The translations under genes were made by a program, and so were the position numbers. This document shows positions 33,375 through 41,350 of a stretch of DNA of 43,770 bases, one piece after another. The notes beneath the pieces were generated by a model. The model had not been told where the DNA came from. It searched no databases and saw only the letters and a program-made list of their open reading frames with translations. Source of the DNA: an uncultured Clostridia bacterium. Lineage in GTDB: Bacteria > Bacillota > Clostridia > Christensenellales > CAG-314. The stretch covers positions 1-43,770 of the forward strand of contig CANQCN010000008.1 of assembly GCA_947589685.1 (NCBI GenBank), written 5' to 3'. Positions within the stretch are counted from its first letter, which is position 1. The number at the start of each line of letters is the position of its first letter.

Positions 33375-33922
33375 CACAGCCACCCCCTGACGGGCAGGCG
33401 CATGGACGCAGTCTTGCCCGAAGCGGCTTGAAGCGCGTTTTTGAAACGCTCGTCCCACTGCCGCGCGGTCGCCCAATCGTTGATCGAGGCGAGGTACTCG
33501 CGCACCACGCCGTACACCAAAACTCGTTCGCCGATACGCGGAGAAGGCATGACGAGTTCGTCGTTCCACCCGACGGGATCGGGCAAACGGGCGTAAGTCA
33601 GATTGTATTTGCCGTCGCGCGCGAGCAACGCGTCGTCGCTGTAACGGAAAGGCACGGAAACGCCCTCCTCGTCCACGAGAGATATTACTCTGCACAGACG
33701 AAAGCCTTTCAGGTCGATAACGCCGTTTACCGCTTCGACCACCGTTTTGCGCAATGCCGCCGCATAATCGCGGTAAAGCTCCTCGTACACCTGCTCGAAA
33801 CAGGTGACGAGCTTGTCTACAAAGCTGTTGTTCGCGGGCGCGACGTCGTTGTCAAAGTAGCTTGCGGCAAGCTCCAACGAAAGCAGATCGCCGCAAGCCT
33901 TTATCACTTCTTTAAGTTTCAT
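33374..33922 (-). CDS. Probable head-tail connector/adaptor protein
   Basis: This 182-aa protein starts with a helical part (MKLKEVIKACGDLLSLELA, then YEELYRDYAAALRKTVVEAVNG), followed by a mixed beta region ending VYGVVREYLASINDWATARQWDERFKNALQAA. Helix-rich adaptors of 120-190 aa that dock on the portal are usual at this place, directly after the coat gene block (gp4 in P22, gp6-like in siphoviruses). It overlaps its neighbours by 11 bp and 1 bp. Function is inferred from position and helical content. Confidence 0.65.
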   Translation of the reverse strand: MKLKEVIKACGDLLSLELAASYFDNDVAPANNSFVDKLVTCFEQVYEELYRDYAAALRKTVVEAVNGVIDLKGFRLCRVISLVDEEGVSVPFRYSDDALLARDGKYNLTYARLPDPVGWNDELVMPSPRIGERVLVYGVVREYLASINDWATARQWDERFKNALQAASGKTASMRLPVRGWL

Positions 33923-34232
33923 TTTTCTCCTTTATCAAGTTGTATGCGGCTTCCGCCGCCGCTGCCGTATGACGGGCTTCCGTCCGCTCGTTGTGCCGCT
34001 CCACTTCGGCGAAGATCGCCTCGGCGTTTTGCACGCGCGTCCTGAGAGCGTAGTCCACCGTACGCGCGTCCGCTTCGTCAAAGGGCACGACAAACTGTAT
34101 CGCGCCCCTTGCCGCGCTGTGGACCTCGTATCGGTTTTTATCGGTGTTGTACAGCAGACGGTAATCGTCGTCCACGGATCTGAGACGACGCGCAATGTCG
34201 TACAGATCGTCGGTTATCGGAATAAGCGCCAT
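33912..34232 (-). CDS. Small conserved phage structural-module protein
   Basis: This 106-aa protein opens MALIPITDDLYDIARRLRSVDDDYRLLYN, has a short beta part (YEVHSAARGAIQFVVPF, then DEADARTVDYALRTR) and an Ala/Glu-rich helical tail. I recall similar short proteins with an opening IPxTDxLYDIAxRLKEID next to coat genes in Clostridia prophages; the role is not known. TAGGAGA lies 5 bases before ATG, and the end overlaps the connector gene by 11 bp. Confidence 0.7.
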   Translation of the reverse strand: MALIPITDDLYDIARRLRSVDDDYRLLYNTDKNRYEVHSAARGAIQFVVPFDEADARTVDYALRTRVQNAEAIFAEVERHNERTEARHTAAAAEAAYNLIKEKNET

Positions 34233-34240
34233 AATTTCTC

Positions 34241-34321
34241 CTATGCGGCAGCGGGACTGTCGCTCCCCATATCGATGCGGTATTCGGGCGTCGCTTGCAC
34301 GCCGAGCCGTCCCGCCCGCAT
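34241..34321 (-). CDS. Possible 26-aa micro-ORF after the capsid gene
   Basis: ATG at 34321 opens a 26-codon frame reading MRAGRLGVQATPEYRIDMGS and ending DSPAAA. It fills the only gap in this tightly packed block, between the coat protein stop (34336) and the next start. No Shine-Dalgarno site precedes it. It could be a tiny virion protein or nothing. Confidence 0.25.
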   Translation of the reverse strand: MRAGRLGVQATPEYRIDMGSDSPAAA

Positions 34322-34335
34322 TAAAAGAAAATTGA

Positions 34336-35499
34336 TTACGCCTCGGTGATGCCGCTTATCATCGCCTGACCTATCGGTCTGTCGCAGATGAGGTCGGCAT
34401 ACTTGACCAAGGTCGCCGTGTACACGGGCTTGTTGGGGACTTGCTTGATTATCCGTCCGCCGTCGCCCTCCAACCAACGCCAATCGCACAATTGATGAAG
34501 GTGGAAATCGGCGCTGTTGAGTATGTACATCGTTCCCGCGGGCACAAAACGGTCGGAAACTACCGGTATGCCGTTGTAGCTGATGGCTTTGTAGCCGCCT
34601 TGCAAATTCATCACGTCGATGTTGGTGCGATTGGTGATGAGATAGTCCTGATAGGCGCGCTTTACGCCGCCGGAACAAACGATGAAGTCCGCCGTAGAAC
34701 CCGCGACCTCTTCCAACGAGTCGATCGCCTTTTGAATGATCACGTCGGAAAGGCTTGTTTCCGTCTTTTTGTAAGGGGTAAGCCACTTGTTGGAGGCGCG
34801 GTTAAGCCCGTAGAGAGTTTCCGAGCTTCCGAAGATCGCTCCGAGACCCGTCAACTCCTTGTTGTAGCTGCCCTGCACGGTGAGAAGGTCTCCCACGGTG
34901 ACGGTGCCCGTGAGAGCCGCGCCGCCGAGGGTGATCTTTTTGCCTTCGCGGTCCACGTTTGTGACGCGACGGGCGGATACCACGGCGGTTTTGCCCGTGT
35001 TGCCTATCACGTCCACCACCATGCCCTCCATTACGTTGTTTACGCCGTCCACGGTAAGCTCGTTTCCGCTGACGGCGGTCACCTTGCACAGAGTACCGCT
35101 GCCGTCGCCGTAAAGCATGCGTCCGAAATTGAATTTGGACGCGCGGATAAGTCCTTCCATTTCCGCTTCAAGCAAATTGACGAAGGCTCCGCTGCTGTCG
35201 GCGCTTGCCCTGATAGCCTTGTCGGAAATTTCGATGGTTCCGTAAAGGTTTTTGAGGGTAAGCACAAACTGCGCGTAGTTGTTTCCCGCGGGAGCGGGCA
35301 GCTCGCCGTCCTCGGAACCCGCGCCTATGCCGCCGTTGACGCCGAAAGGCGCCAGCTTGCGTATTTCCTTGCCCCAAACGTCCGAAGAGGTTTGCTCGAT
35401 ACGGGCAAGCAATGGGTTGACCGCGGTGTTGAGTTGCTCCGCCACCACTCCGAGATAAAGTGTTTTGAGTGCGTTATCCGCACTTGTGAGTGTTACCAT
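34336..35499 (-). CDS. Phage-type major capsid protein (HK97-fold candidate)
   Basis: This 387-aa protein follows the layout of P22/N4-type coat proteins. The N-terminal helix region is TLYLGVVAEQLNTAVNPLLA, followed by the E-loop-like KEIRKLAPFGVNGGIGAGSEDGELP, a spine-helix region LYGTIEISDKAIRAS...NLLEAEMEGLIRASKFNFGRML, an inserted beta domain (TAVSGNELTVDGVNNVMEGM, then GTVTVGDLLTVQG), and a C-terminal P-domain-like part (NGIPVVSDRFVPAGTMYILN). There is no protease gene or cleavable arm, so assembly would use the separate scaffold gene just upstream, as in P22. I recall similar coat sequences in gut Clostridia genomes. Confidence 0.85.
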   Translation of the reverse strand: MVTLTSADNALKTLYLGVVAEQLNTAVNPLLARIEQTSSDVWGKEIRKLAPFGVNGGIGAGSEDGELPAPAGNNYAQFVLTLKNLYGTIEISDKAIRASADSSGAFVNLLEAEMEGLIRASKFNFGRMLYGDGSGTLCKVTAVSGNELTVDGVNNVMEGMVVDVIGNTGKTAVVSARRVTNVDREGKKITLGGAALTGTVTVGDLLTVQGSYNKELTGLGAIFGSSETLYGLNRASNKWLTPYKKTETSLSDVIIQKAIDSLEEVAGSTADFIVCSGGVKRAYQDYLITNRTNIDVMNLQGGYKAISYNGIPVVSDRFVPAGTMYILNSADFHLHQLCDWRWLEGDGGRIIKQVPNKPVYTATLVKYADLICDRPIGQAMISGITEA

Positions 35500-35513
35500 T
35501 TGCGTTCAATCTC

Positions 35514-35942
35514 CTAATTGAAATATTTTTTTGCCAATTCCGACGCTTCTTTCAAGGTTTTCGGACGGTTTGGCAATGCCGCCGAAATGTTGCCGCCGCC
35601 CGCCATTATTCGGGGCGGTCGAGACGCCGTATCGGCGCGGGACTCGCTTCGATCGTCGGTTTCGTCGCGAGAGGGGACTGTTGTTCCCACGCCTTGCTCG
35701 GAGTCTTGCTGCGGTGACGTCGATTTCGCGACATCGACGTTTGTACCGTCCGTTTCAACGTTGTCCGCAACGAACGTCGCTTGATCCGACTGCTCGGACG
35801 AGCCGTTCGTCACGGGATACTCGCTTTGAATTTGTTTTTGCAATGCCGAAAGCTGTTGACACTTTTGCGTAAAGCTCTTTTCCAGCTCGGTATAGCCCTT
35901 CAAAAGCTCTTCGGCGGAATTGAATTTGCCGTAATTTTCCAT
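35514..35942 (-). CDS. Scaffold-like protein
   Basis: This 142-aa protein has a helical N-terminus (ENYGKFNSAEELLKGYTELEKSFTQK, in pieces), a long Ser/Asp/Thr-rich acidic middle (about residues 45-105) and a C-terminal basic helix RPKTLKEASELAKKYFN. Short helical ends around a disordered acidic centre, in the gene between portal and coat, are the pattern of phage internal scaffolds. The C-terminal helix would contact the coat. It is shorter than P22 gp8 (303 aa). Confidence 0.75.
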   Translation of the reverse strand: MENYGKFNSAEELLKGYTELEKSFTQKCQQLSALQKQIQSEYPVTNGSSEQSDQATFVADNVETDGTNVDVAKSTSPQQDSEQGVGTTVPSRDETDDRSESRADTASRPPRIMAGGGNISAALPNRPKTLKEASELAKKYFN

Positions 35943-35946
35943 AAGA

Positions 35947-37806
35947 TCACTCCTTTGCGGTAAGATATTTTTTGTGTTCTTGTACGTGCGCGATCAATTT
36001 GTCGCGATATGCCTTGTCGCCGCGGTCGATGTCCGCTCCGATAATGCAGCGAGTGTGTTCCTCTATGTGCAGGGCGTGATCGTCCACGCTAAGCACCTCG
36101 GCATGCTCCGCGTCTACGTTTTCGCGGGCGGCGCGCGCTATGTGCAGCTGCGTTACGTCCTGCGCCGCGTCCCAATTGCCGAAGCCCATCAAGGACAGTA
36201 TCTTCGACTTGGCGCTTGCAGAAAGCTTGCCGTCGGAATCGGCAAGCACGCCCGCATTGAGCAGATCGAAAAGCATGCTTCTGCGCGTGGCGAGACTGTC
36301 GGACAGCTCGTTTTCCGTTTCGAAAACGACGTCGTCGCTGCTTATGTCGCTGCCCGTGAAGTAAAATACCTCGGCGGTGTTTTGCCCGTCGGAAAAGCGC
36401 ATCAGCTTTTGCCCCGACACAAACTGCTTGTACATACGCAATATGAACTGCGCTATACGCTTGATACAGCTCTTGATACTGTCCACGCTGGTTGCGAGGC
36501 GTATGTCGTCCTGCTCGGCGATGAGCTGCAACGCCACGCCGCTGGTGACCTGCGTTGGGGTCGTGCTGTTGCGCGCAAATTCCGATACGCCCGAAACGGT
36601 GATAAACTCTTTGAGCAGCTGCTCCTCCTCGCCGGCGAAGTCGGCGGGAACGCTGCCGCCGTCCATAAGCGACGGCTTGTCCGACCCTTGACGGTAAACG
36701 AGTATCTTGCCGGGAGACAAGCCCTCTTCTTGCAGGTCGTCCGTGTCCACGCTGCCGTCCTCTACGGTAAGCACGCCCATCGAAAGACGGTTGAGAAACT
36801 CGTGCTTGCGGTTCTTGACCGCGTTGAAAGCGCGTTGAATGGGTATGACTCGCTCCACCATGCTCGTTCCCCAAAAACAGCCCGCCTGCATAATTGACAT
36901 CTGCCGCACGAAGGGATAGACAAACTCGCCGCTTTCGCCCAATCGGTAGGGAAGCTCGCCGAAATACAACAATTGGGAACCGGCTACTATCTCCAACTTG
37001 CCGTTGGGGTACTCGCTTGTGGGTTTTGTGTAACGCTCTATCACAAGCACCTGATCGTTTTTCGCCTCCTGCACCACGGACGGGACGACCGAATCGTAAC
37101 CCAAGCCGCCCACGCACTGCGCGCCGTCGATAGCAAACACTTTGACCGTTTCACCGACGATTTCCGCACCCCATATCGCTTTTACGTCGGCGGACGAATA
37201 CACCTTGGCGTGAATGAGAGACGCACATTCCTCCAAGCTCGGCGTGACGTTGCTGTCGGGATAGATCTCGAAGGGCGAACACACCGACAGCTCCGCTTCC
37301 TCCTTGGCGTGATCCCAGCTGAGCTTGTAAAAGGACGTGCCGCAGGTCTCGCTCCAAACCGTGGCGCGGCTTATCGCGTCGCCCAGCCGCAGACGCTCGG
37401 ACGCGCTGCCGAGGATCTTTGTGGAAAGCTTTGCGGCGTTTACGTCCGCCTCGCTGTTGCCGAACGGACGCGCGATAGGACGCGGACGCACTCGGTTCAG
37501 TCGGGAAACGCGTGTGTCCACGATGGTCGCTATGTGATTGAAAACTTGCTTTTCCTGCCAAAAGTAGTATTTGTCCTCTTGCTCGATGGCGCCGCGCGGC
37601 GATATGCCGCAATATTGGTTGCCCATAACGAAATTCATATTGAGCTGCCATGCCAATTCGTACGGACGGCGCATACGCTGACGCTCGGCGAAATCCCGTT
37701 TTACGTCACGCACGACGTCCTCGGCAAACCGTTCGTCGATATGCGCAGCGGGCGCGGGAACGGATTCGGCTCGCTCCGTCTGCTCGTGAAAATCTTTTTT
37801 ACTCAT
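35947..37806 (-). CDS. Phage portal protein (P22-like type)
   Basis: This 619-aa protein forms the dodecameric DNA-entry ring at one capsid vertex. It starts with a disordered Glu/Pro-rich 25 residues, then RRPYELAWQLNMNFVMGNQYCGI, the VFNHIATIVDTRVSRL block common in this portal family, a wing region with EIYPDSNVTPSLEE, and clip/stem segments including GCFWGTSMVERVIPIQRAFNAVKNRKHEFL (in pieces). The size suits P22/N4-type podovirus portals rather than the 400-450 aa siphovirus form. It overlaps the Cys-rich protein gene by 8 bp and is followed 4 bp later by the scaffold gene. Confidence 0.88.
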   Translation of the reverse strand: MSKKDFHEQTERAESVPAPAAHIDERFAEDVVRDVKRDFAERQRMRRPYELAWQLNMNFVMGNQYCGISPRGAIEQEDKYYFWQEKQVFNHIATIVDTRVSRLNRVRPRPIARPFGNSEADVNAAKLSTKILGSASERLRLGDAISRATVWSETCGTSFYKLSWDHAKEEAELSVCSPFEIYPDSNVTPSLEECASLIHAKVYSSADVKAIWGAEIVGETVKVFAIDGAQCVGGLGYDSVVPSVVQEAKNDQVLVIERYTKPTSEYPNGKLEIVAGSQLLYFGELPYRLGESGEFVYPFVRQMSIMQAGCFWGTSMVERVIPIQRAFNAVKNRKHEFLNRLSMGVLTVEDGSVDTDDLQEEGLSPGKILVYRQGSDKPSLMDGGSVPADFAGEEEQLLKEFITVSGVSEFARNSTTPTQVTSGVALQLIAEQDDIRLATSVDSIKSCIKRIAQFILRMYKQFVSGQKLMRFSDGQNTAEVFYFTGSDISSDDVVFETENELSDSLATRRSMLFDLLNAGVLADSDGKLSASAKSKILSLMGFGNWDAAQDVTQLHIARAARENVDAEHAEVLSVDDHALHIEEHTRCIIGADIDRGDKAYRDKLIAHVQEHKKYLTAKE

Positions 37807-38011
37807 CGCCGCTGCTCCTCATTTTCTTGTTGAACGCGCTTTGCGGACTTTTGGGTACGGCGCGCGCCTTGCTTTCGTCGGAAAGCTTGGCAAGGCAGTC
37901 CTCGCACAAAAAGCACTTGCCGTGCAGTCCCTTCGTTTCGAACAGATATACGGCGTAGTTTTTGCAATCGCGAACATCGCATTTTGTTTTGGTAGATAAA
38001 CGTTTAAGCAT
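37799..38011 (-). CDS. Small zinc-ribbon-like protein
   Basis: This 70-aa protein carries two Cys pairs, CDVRDC and CFLCEDC, spaced by about 18 residues around YLFETKGLHGK, suggestive of a zinc ribbon. The C-terminus is basic and Ser-rich. It lies between the terminase-small-like and portal genes and overlaps portal by 8 bp, so it is a normal member of the operon. A DNA- or terminase-binding role is possible (inference). Confidence 0.7.
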   Translation of the reverse strand: MLKRLSTKTKCDVRDCKNYAVYLFETKGLHGKCFLCEDCLAKLSDESKARAVPKSPQSAFNKKMRSSGDE

Positions 38012-38034
38012 TTTTTTCTCCTTTTGTTGTTGTC

Positions 38035-38334
38035 CTAAATTTCTTCCGACGAGGTCGCGTCCGACGCTTCCAACGTGCCGAGCAGACGAAGAAGCCGAAG
38101 CTTTTCCACCTGCAACTGCTCGTCCGTGAGCTTGGTGACGTCCGTTTCGCTTTGCTCCATAGCAAGCAGAGCGCGTATCGCGTTTACGTCGGGAGGCACT
38201 CGCTTGGTGACGGTTTTGCTCTTTACCAAACGCTTTTCGCCCTCTACCACCGCGTATTCGTCGGTGCTTTCCCTGACGGTGTAGCCTTTGGCTTTTTTGG
38301 TGAGTATCCTGGCGATAAGCTCTCTGTCTATCAC
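38035..38334 (-). CDS. Terminase-small-subunit-like protein
   Basis: This 99-aa protein opens DRELIARILTKKAKGYTVREST, then VVEGEKRLVKSKTVTKRVPPDVNAIRALLAM, and ends in an acidic Leu-rich helix. The KxxTKxxPPDxxAxxxLL pattern is one I associate with short proteins beside large terminases in Clostridia prophages. A small-terminase role (pac recognition) fits the position: its ATG overlaps the large terminase stop as ATGA's mirror at 38331-38334. No DNA-binding motif is obvious, so the assignment is tentative. Confidence 0.6.
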   Translation of the reverse strand: MIDRELIARILTKKAKGYTVRESTDEYAVVEGEKRLVKSKTVTKRVPPDVNAIRALLAMEQSETDVTKLTDEQLQVEKLRLLRLLGTLEASDATSSEEI

Positions 38335-39749
38335 AAGTTGCCTCCTCTCAAACGGCGCATAAGCCGTTCCTTATCCGCTTGTATAAGGCTTTTGGCGGGC
38401 TTCGGCTCGGAACGCTCGATGAGGTTGCACACGTAGTAACGCAGCTCGTCCATTGCGTGATCGTCGCGCTTTATCGGGACGTCGCCGCTGCCCCAAAAGT
38501 ATCCTTTTATCTCTCGGATCATATTTACGCAGCTGCTGAATATGTACAGACGGGGCGATCCCGAAAGAGGCTTCAACAACGCTTTTACTCGGTTGACGCC
38601 CGTGTACAGCCCCTTGTCCACGCGGGTGTTGACCGCAAGTCCGTTTTCGCCGAACAATTCGGCTACGCTCTTTGCTCCGTTGAGCGTACGCTGGTTGGCG
38701 GCGCTGTCCATAAGCACGGAAAGCCGTCCGAAACGATCCTTTTTCCAACCGAGACGGGCGGAGATCTCTTTGATCTTTTCCGCGTGATAGGCAACGTCTC
38801 TCTTGGCTTCGTAGTGTTCGGCTATCACATAAACGTTGCCGTCGAAGTCGCGCGCATACCAATGACAGGAAAGCGGATTGTTCAGCCCCGGATCGACGGA
38901 GATCTCATCATACCAGCTTTCAGGCACGTCAAACGGCTCGATAACGTTAGCCTCGCAAAACTCCGGGTACACCAAACCGTTCGAGGTGGTAAATCGTCCG
39001 TAACGGCGGCTTTCGAGAGAATCTGCCGACATGCTTTCGGACATGGCGCGTACCTCGGCGGCGTTGAGAAAGGGATTGTCGCTCCACTCCATAAACTCGT
39101 ACCACACCTCGTCGGAACCGTGGCTGTTGAGATAGATCTCGTCGTATACCCAGCTTAGCCCTTTAAGCGGAGTCATCGTGCCGAATATGTGCCCGTTGCG
39201 GTCCAGAACGCGCATTCGGCACTCCTCGTAAACGTCTCGCGGAGGCTCCTCGTCGAACCAAACGAAGTCCAGACTCGTGCCCTGAAACTTTTCCCGCCCC
39301 GCCTCGCAGCTTTTGAAGCCGATACGCGACGTGCCGCCGAATACATTGTCGATAACTATGTAGTCGATAACTCCGTACTCAGGACTTCCCTTGGAGCCGC
39401 TTGCCATGACGATCTCTCTTATCCAGCTTTTGTCGAGGTAATACAGCAGTTTTTGCTGAGCGACGTCCCGCTGTACCTGTTGAGAAAGCGACACCACCCA
39501 ACAGCTGACGTCGGGACGGTTTTCGCGAAAGGGATGTATGCCGCGCGCCAGCCACACCGTTTCCACCGCGCCGCACTCCGTCTTGCCGCTGCGATTGCCG
39601 CCGAATACCCAACGGTTGCGCTTGACGCAACGGTGAAAAGCCATCTGTTTGAGGTGGACGGCGCCCTTGTTGTAACGCGCGAGCGGGCTTTCCTTGCGCC
39701 GACGCTGTTCCCGTTCGATGGCGTGAATTTTGTTTATTATTTCATTCAA
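38331..39749 (-). CDS. Phage terminase large subunit
   Basis: This 472-aa DNA-packaging motor has an N-terminal ATPase with Walker A GGNRSGKT (50-57), Walker B VWFDEE (163-168) and coupling motif GTMTP (190-194). The C-terminal RNase-H-like nuclease has acidic positions in SVDPGLNNP, VLMDSAAN and DDHAMDELRYYV. All catalytic positions are intact, so the gene does not look decayed. I chose TTG at 39749: AAAGGAG lies 6 bases upstream and the protein then begins MNEIINKIHAIE. The longer reading to 40007 would run through the promoter region. It is the first virion gene of the cassette. Confidence 0.93.
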   Translation of the reverse strand: MNEIINKIHAIEREQRRRKESPLARYNKGAVHLKQMAFHRCVKRNRWVFGGNRSGKTECGAVETVWLARGIHPFRENRPDVSCWVVSLSQQVQRDVAQQKLLYYLDKSWIREIVMASGSKGSPEYGVIDYIVIDNVFGGTSRIGFKSCEAGREKFQGTSLDFVWFDEEPPRDVYEECRMRVLDRNGHIFGTMTPLKGLSWVYDEIYLNSHGSDEVWYEFMEWSDNPFLNAAEVRAMSESMSADSLESRRYGRFTTSNGLVYPEFCEANVIEPFDVPESWYDEISVDPGLNNPLSCHWYARDFDGNVYVIAEHYEAKRDVAYHAEKIKEISARLGWKKDRFGRLSVLMDSAANQRTLNGAKSVAELFGENGLAVNTRVDKGLYTGVNRVKALLKPLSGSPRLYIFSSCVNMIREIKGYFWGSGDVPIKRDDHAMDELRYYVCNLIERSEPKPAKSLIQADKERLMRRLRGGNL

Positions 39750-39927
39750 TGCAAACTCCTTTTTCCAAGTCGAGCCGATCGGCTTTTTGCAAGCTGCGCG
39801 CAAAAGACGAAGCTTGCGCCGCAGAATAAGCCGTTGACGCGCGTCGGCAATTTGCCGTGCTGCGGACGCTTGCCCAAAGCGGATCGCGAAAAAAGCGCAA
39901 GCCTCTCTGCGGCGACGAAACCGCACT

Positions 39928-39956
39928 ATTTTACCCAAAGCTACACAACTCGGCAA
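39928..39956 (-). promoter_or_regulatory. Candidate promoter of the terminase-led virion operon
   Basis: On the minus strand -35 TTGCCG (39951-39956), a 17-bp spacer and -10 TAAAAT (39928-39933), about 180 bp before the TTG start. Moderate match. A plus-strand TATACT at about 39974-39979 may serve the divergent secreted-protein gene, but no good -35 was found. Confidence 0.45.
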
Positions 39957-40010
39957 ATTGTACGACCGCGTATGGGATATACTTGACTCATTACGTATTT
40001 GGGGCAAATT

Positions 40011-40760
40011 ATGGTCAAACGATTGATTTTGGTCGCCGCGATATTGCTGTCCGTGGCGCTATCCACATTGATACTTTTCGGAAATTTCGCCGAGGCGGAA
40101 ACGGTAGAATGGGCGCGCATTACAGAGGACGACGTGTATCTGTTCGCAACGGAAAGCGACGCGCAACGCAATTTCGTGCTGGAAAAATCCTACTATGTGG
40201 AAATTCTCGGCGAAACGGATCGAATGTATATGGTAGCCGTTATGCAAAATCAAACGGACTTTCCGCGCATAACGGGCTATGTGTACAAATCGCAGGTGAC
40301 GCTGTGCGCCGTGCCGCCCGTTTCCCCCTACTACCCGACGATAAAGCTGACGGTGACTGCCGGCTCGGCGGCGATACGCCTTTCGCCTTTGTCCTCGGCG
40401 ACGGCTGCGCTCACCGCCACAAACTCGCAGCAGCTGAGCTACTACGGCAGCATAATAAGCTACGGCAAGACCTGGTACTACGTGCAGTACGCGGGCTGTT
40501 TCGGATATGTCGATCCGTCTCTCGTTACGCCGCCCAACGTGCCGCTGCACCCCACGCCGCTGCCCTCCAAGCCCGCCGTTACGCCGCCGTCTACGCAGGA
40601 TACCGATCCCGAACCGAACGAAACGCAGCAAAACGCGACTCCCGCGTCGGAAATACTGCTTATCGTATTTGTCGTGATGCTTGCCGTGGGCTTGACGTTG
40701 GCGCTGTTTTTGCCCGGCAACGTCAAAAAGAAAAACAACGTTTTCGATCAGGATATATGA
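40011..40760 (+). CDS. Secreted SH3-like protein with C-terminal membrane anchor
   Basis: This 249-aa protein has a Sec signal or N-terminal anchor (VKRLILVAAILLSVALSTLI), a beta-rich extracytoplasmic part containing two SH3-like units (LTVTAGSAAIRLSPLSS; GKTWYYVQYAGCFGYVDPSLV), a Pro/Thr-rich spacer (PLHPTPLPSKPAVTPPST) that may cross the wall, a helix (about 218-238) and a basic cytosolic end KKKNN. The layout matches the 608-aa protein at 41621-43447. It is transcribed against the capsid cassette, between its regulator and terminase genes, and overlaps the regulator's 3' end by 13 bp. Its role is unknown. Confidence 0.8.
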   Translation: MVKRLILVAAILLSVALSTLILFGNFAEAETVEWARITEDDVYLFATESDAQRNFVLEKSYYVEILGETDRMYMVAVMQNQTDFPRITGYVYKSQVTLCAVPPVSPYYPTIKLTVTAGSAAIRLSPLSSATAALTATNSQQLSYYGSIISYGKTWYYVQYAGCFGYVDPSLVTPPNVPLHPTPLPSKPAVTPPSTQDTDPEPNETQQNATPASEILLIVFVVMLAVGLTLALFLPGNVKKKNNVFDQDI

Positions 40761-41197
40761 GTATCATCGCCCCGCAAAAGCGTATTCAACCCCTCGCAGT
40801 TGCTTTCGAACCACTGCTCGTCGCAGCCCGCCGACAAAAGCGCGTTGCGAAAAAGCTCTCTGGCGTAGGCGAGCTTGCGGTATACCGTGCGTTTGGATAC
40901 CTTGTAGCGTTGGGCAAGCGCGGTTATGGGAACGTTTTTTATGTACACCTCCACGAGCAACGCCCGATAGGACGCGGGCAAAACGCGCAAAGCGTCGCGC
41001 ACGGCGTTGTACAAGCCGTTGAATTTGTCCATACGCCGAGACAGCTCGGCAAGCGACTGCACCTGCCCCAACGTTCCGTTTCGCCAACCCGTCGTGTCGT
41101 AAGATCGCATGGCTATCAACGTCATATCCTTGGCGATCTGCATTGCCGACTCCTTCATTCTTACTGCATTTGTGAGCATTGTCAGTTCGTAATTCGT
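40748..41197 (-). CDS. Sigma-region-4-like regulator of the capsid cassette
   Basis: A small helical protein ends in a sigma-70 region-4-like helix-turn-helix: LRVLPASYRALLVEVYIKN, then VPITALAQRYKVSKRTVYRKLAYARELF. Such proteins (ArpU/late-sigma-like) switch on late genes in Gram-positive phages. The start is unusual. A perfect AAAGGAGG stands at the right distance (8 bases) only from an ACG codon at 41197. GTG at 41206 overlaps the site, ATG at 41179 is 26 bases away, and ATG at 41269 lies inside the -10. I give the ACG start (149 aa) and would accept ATG 41179 (143 aa). The stop is TGA-side at 40748. Confidence 0.7.
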   Translation of the reverse strand, partial: TNYELTMLTNAVRMKESAMQIAKDMTLIAMRSYDTTGWRNGTLGQVQSLAELSRRMDKFNGLYNAVRDALRVLPASYRALLVEVYIKNVPITALAQRYKVSKRTVYRKLAYARELFRNALLSAGCDEQWFESNCEGLNTLLRGDDTHIS

Positions 41198-41240
41198 TTT
41201 GCTCACCTCCTTTTTTGACCGTAATTTTTTTCGTGATTTT

Positions 41241-41254
41241 CGAACTTTTGTTCT
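41241..41254. promoter_or_regulatory. SOS-box-like operator
   Basis: CGAACTTTTGTTCT contains the perfect palindromic frame GAAC-N4-GTTC of Gram-positive LexA boxes. It lies 11-24 bp downstream of the regulator's -10, across the predicted transcription start. Confidence 0.55.
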
Positions 41255-41264
41255 AATCGTCTGT

Positions 41265-41273
41265 ATCATATCA
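41265..41273 (-). promoter_or_regulatory. Extended -10 promoter of the cassette regulator
   Basis: On the minus strand TGATATGAT is an extended -10 (TGn-TATGAT). There is no good -35 at 17 bp; the region upstream holds TGACA/TGTCA repeats (about 41283-41299) that may bind another regulator. Confidence 0.5.
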
Positions 41274-41350
41274 CACGATGTATGACAACTGTCTGTCAGT
41301 TTTTTGTAAATTATCCCGAAATTTTTTGGAAAAATTTTTGAAAAAACGCT

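Noticed and set aside
31206..39749. Complete inducible prophage
   Set aside because: There is no integrase, early region, lysis, ejection or tailspike gene, and no att-like direct repeat or tRNA was seen at the borders. Only the structural block is present.
39750..40007. 86-residue N-terminal extension of the large terminase
   Set aside because: It would run through the -35/-10 region and past a well-placed AAAGGAG-TTG start. The extension is Arg-rich and unlike terminases.
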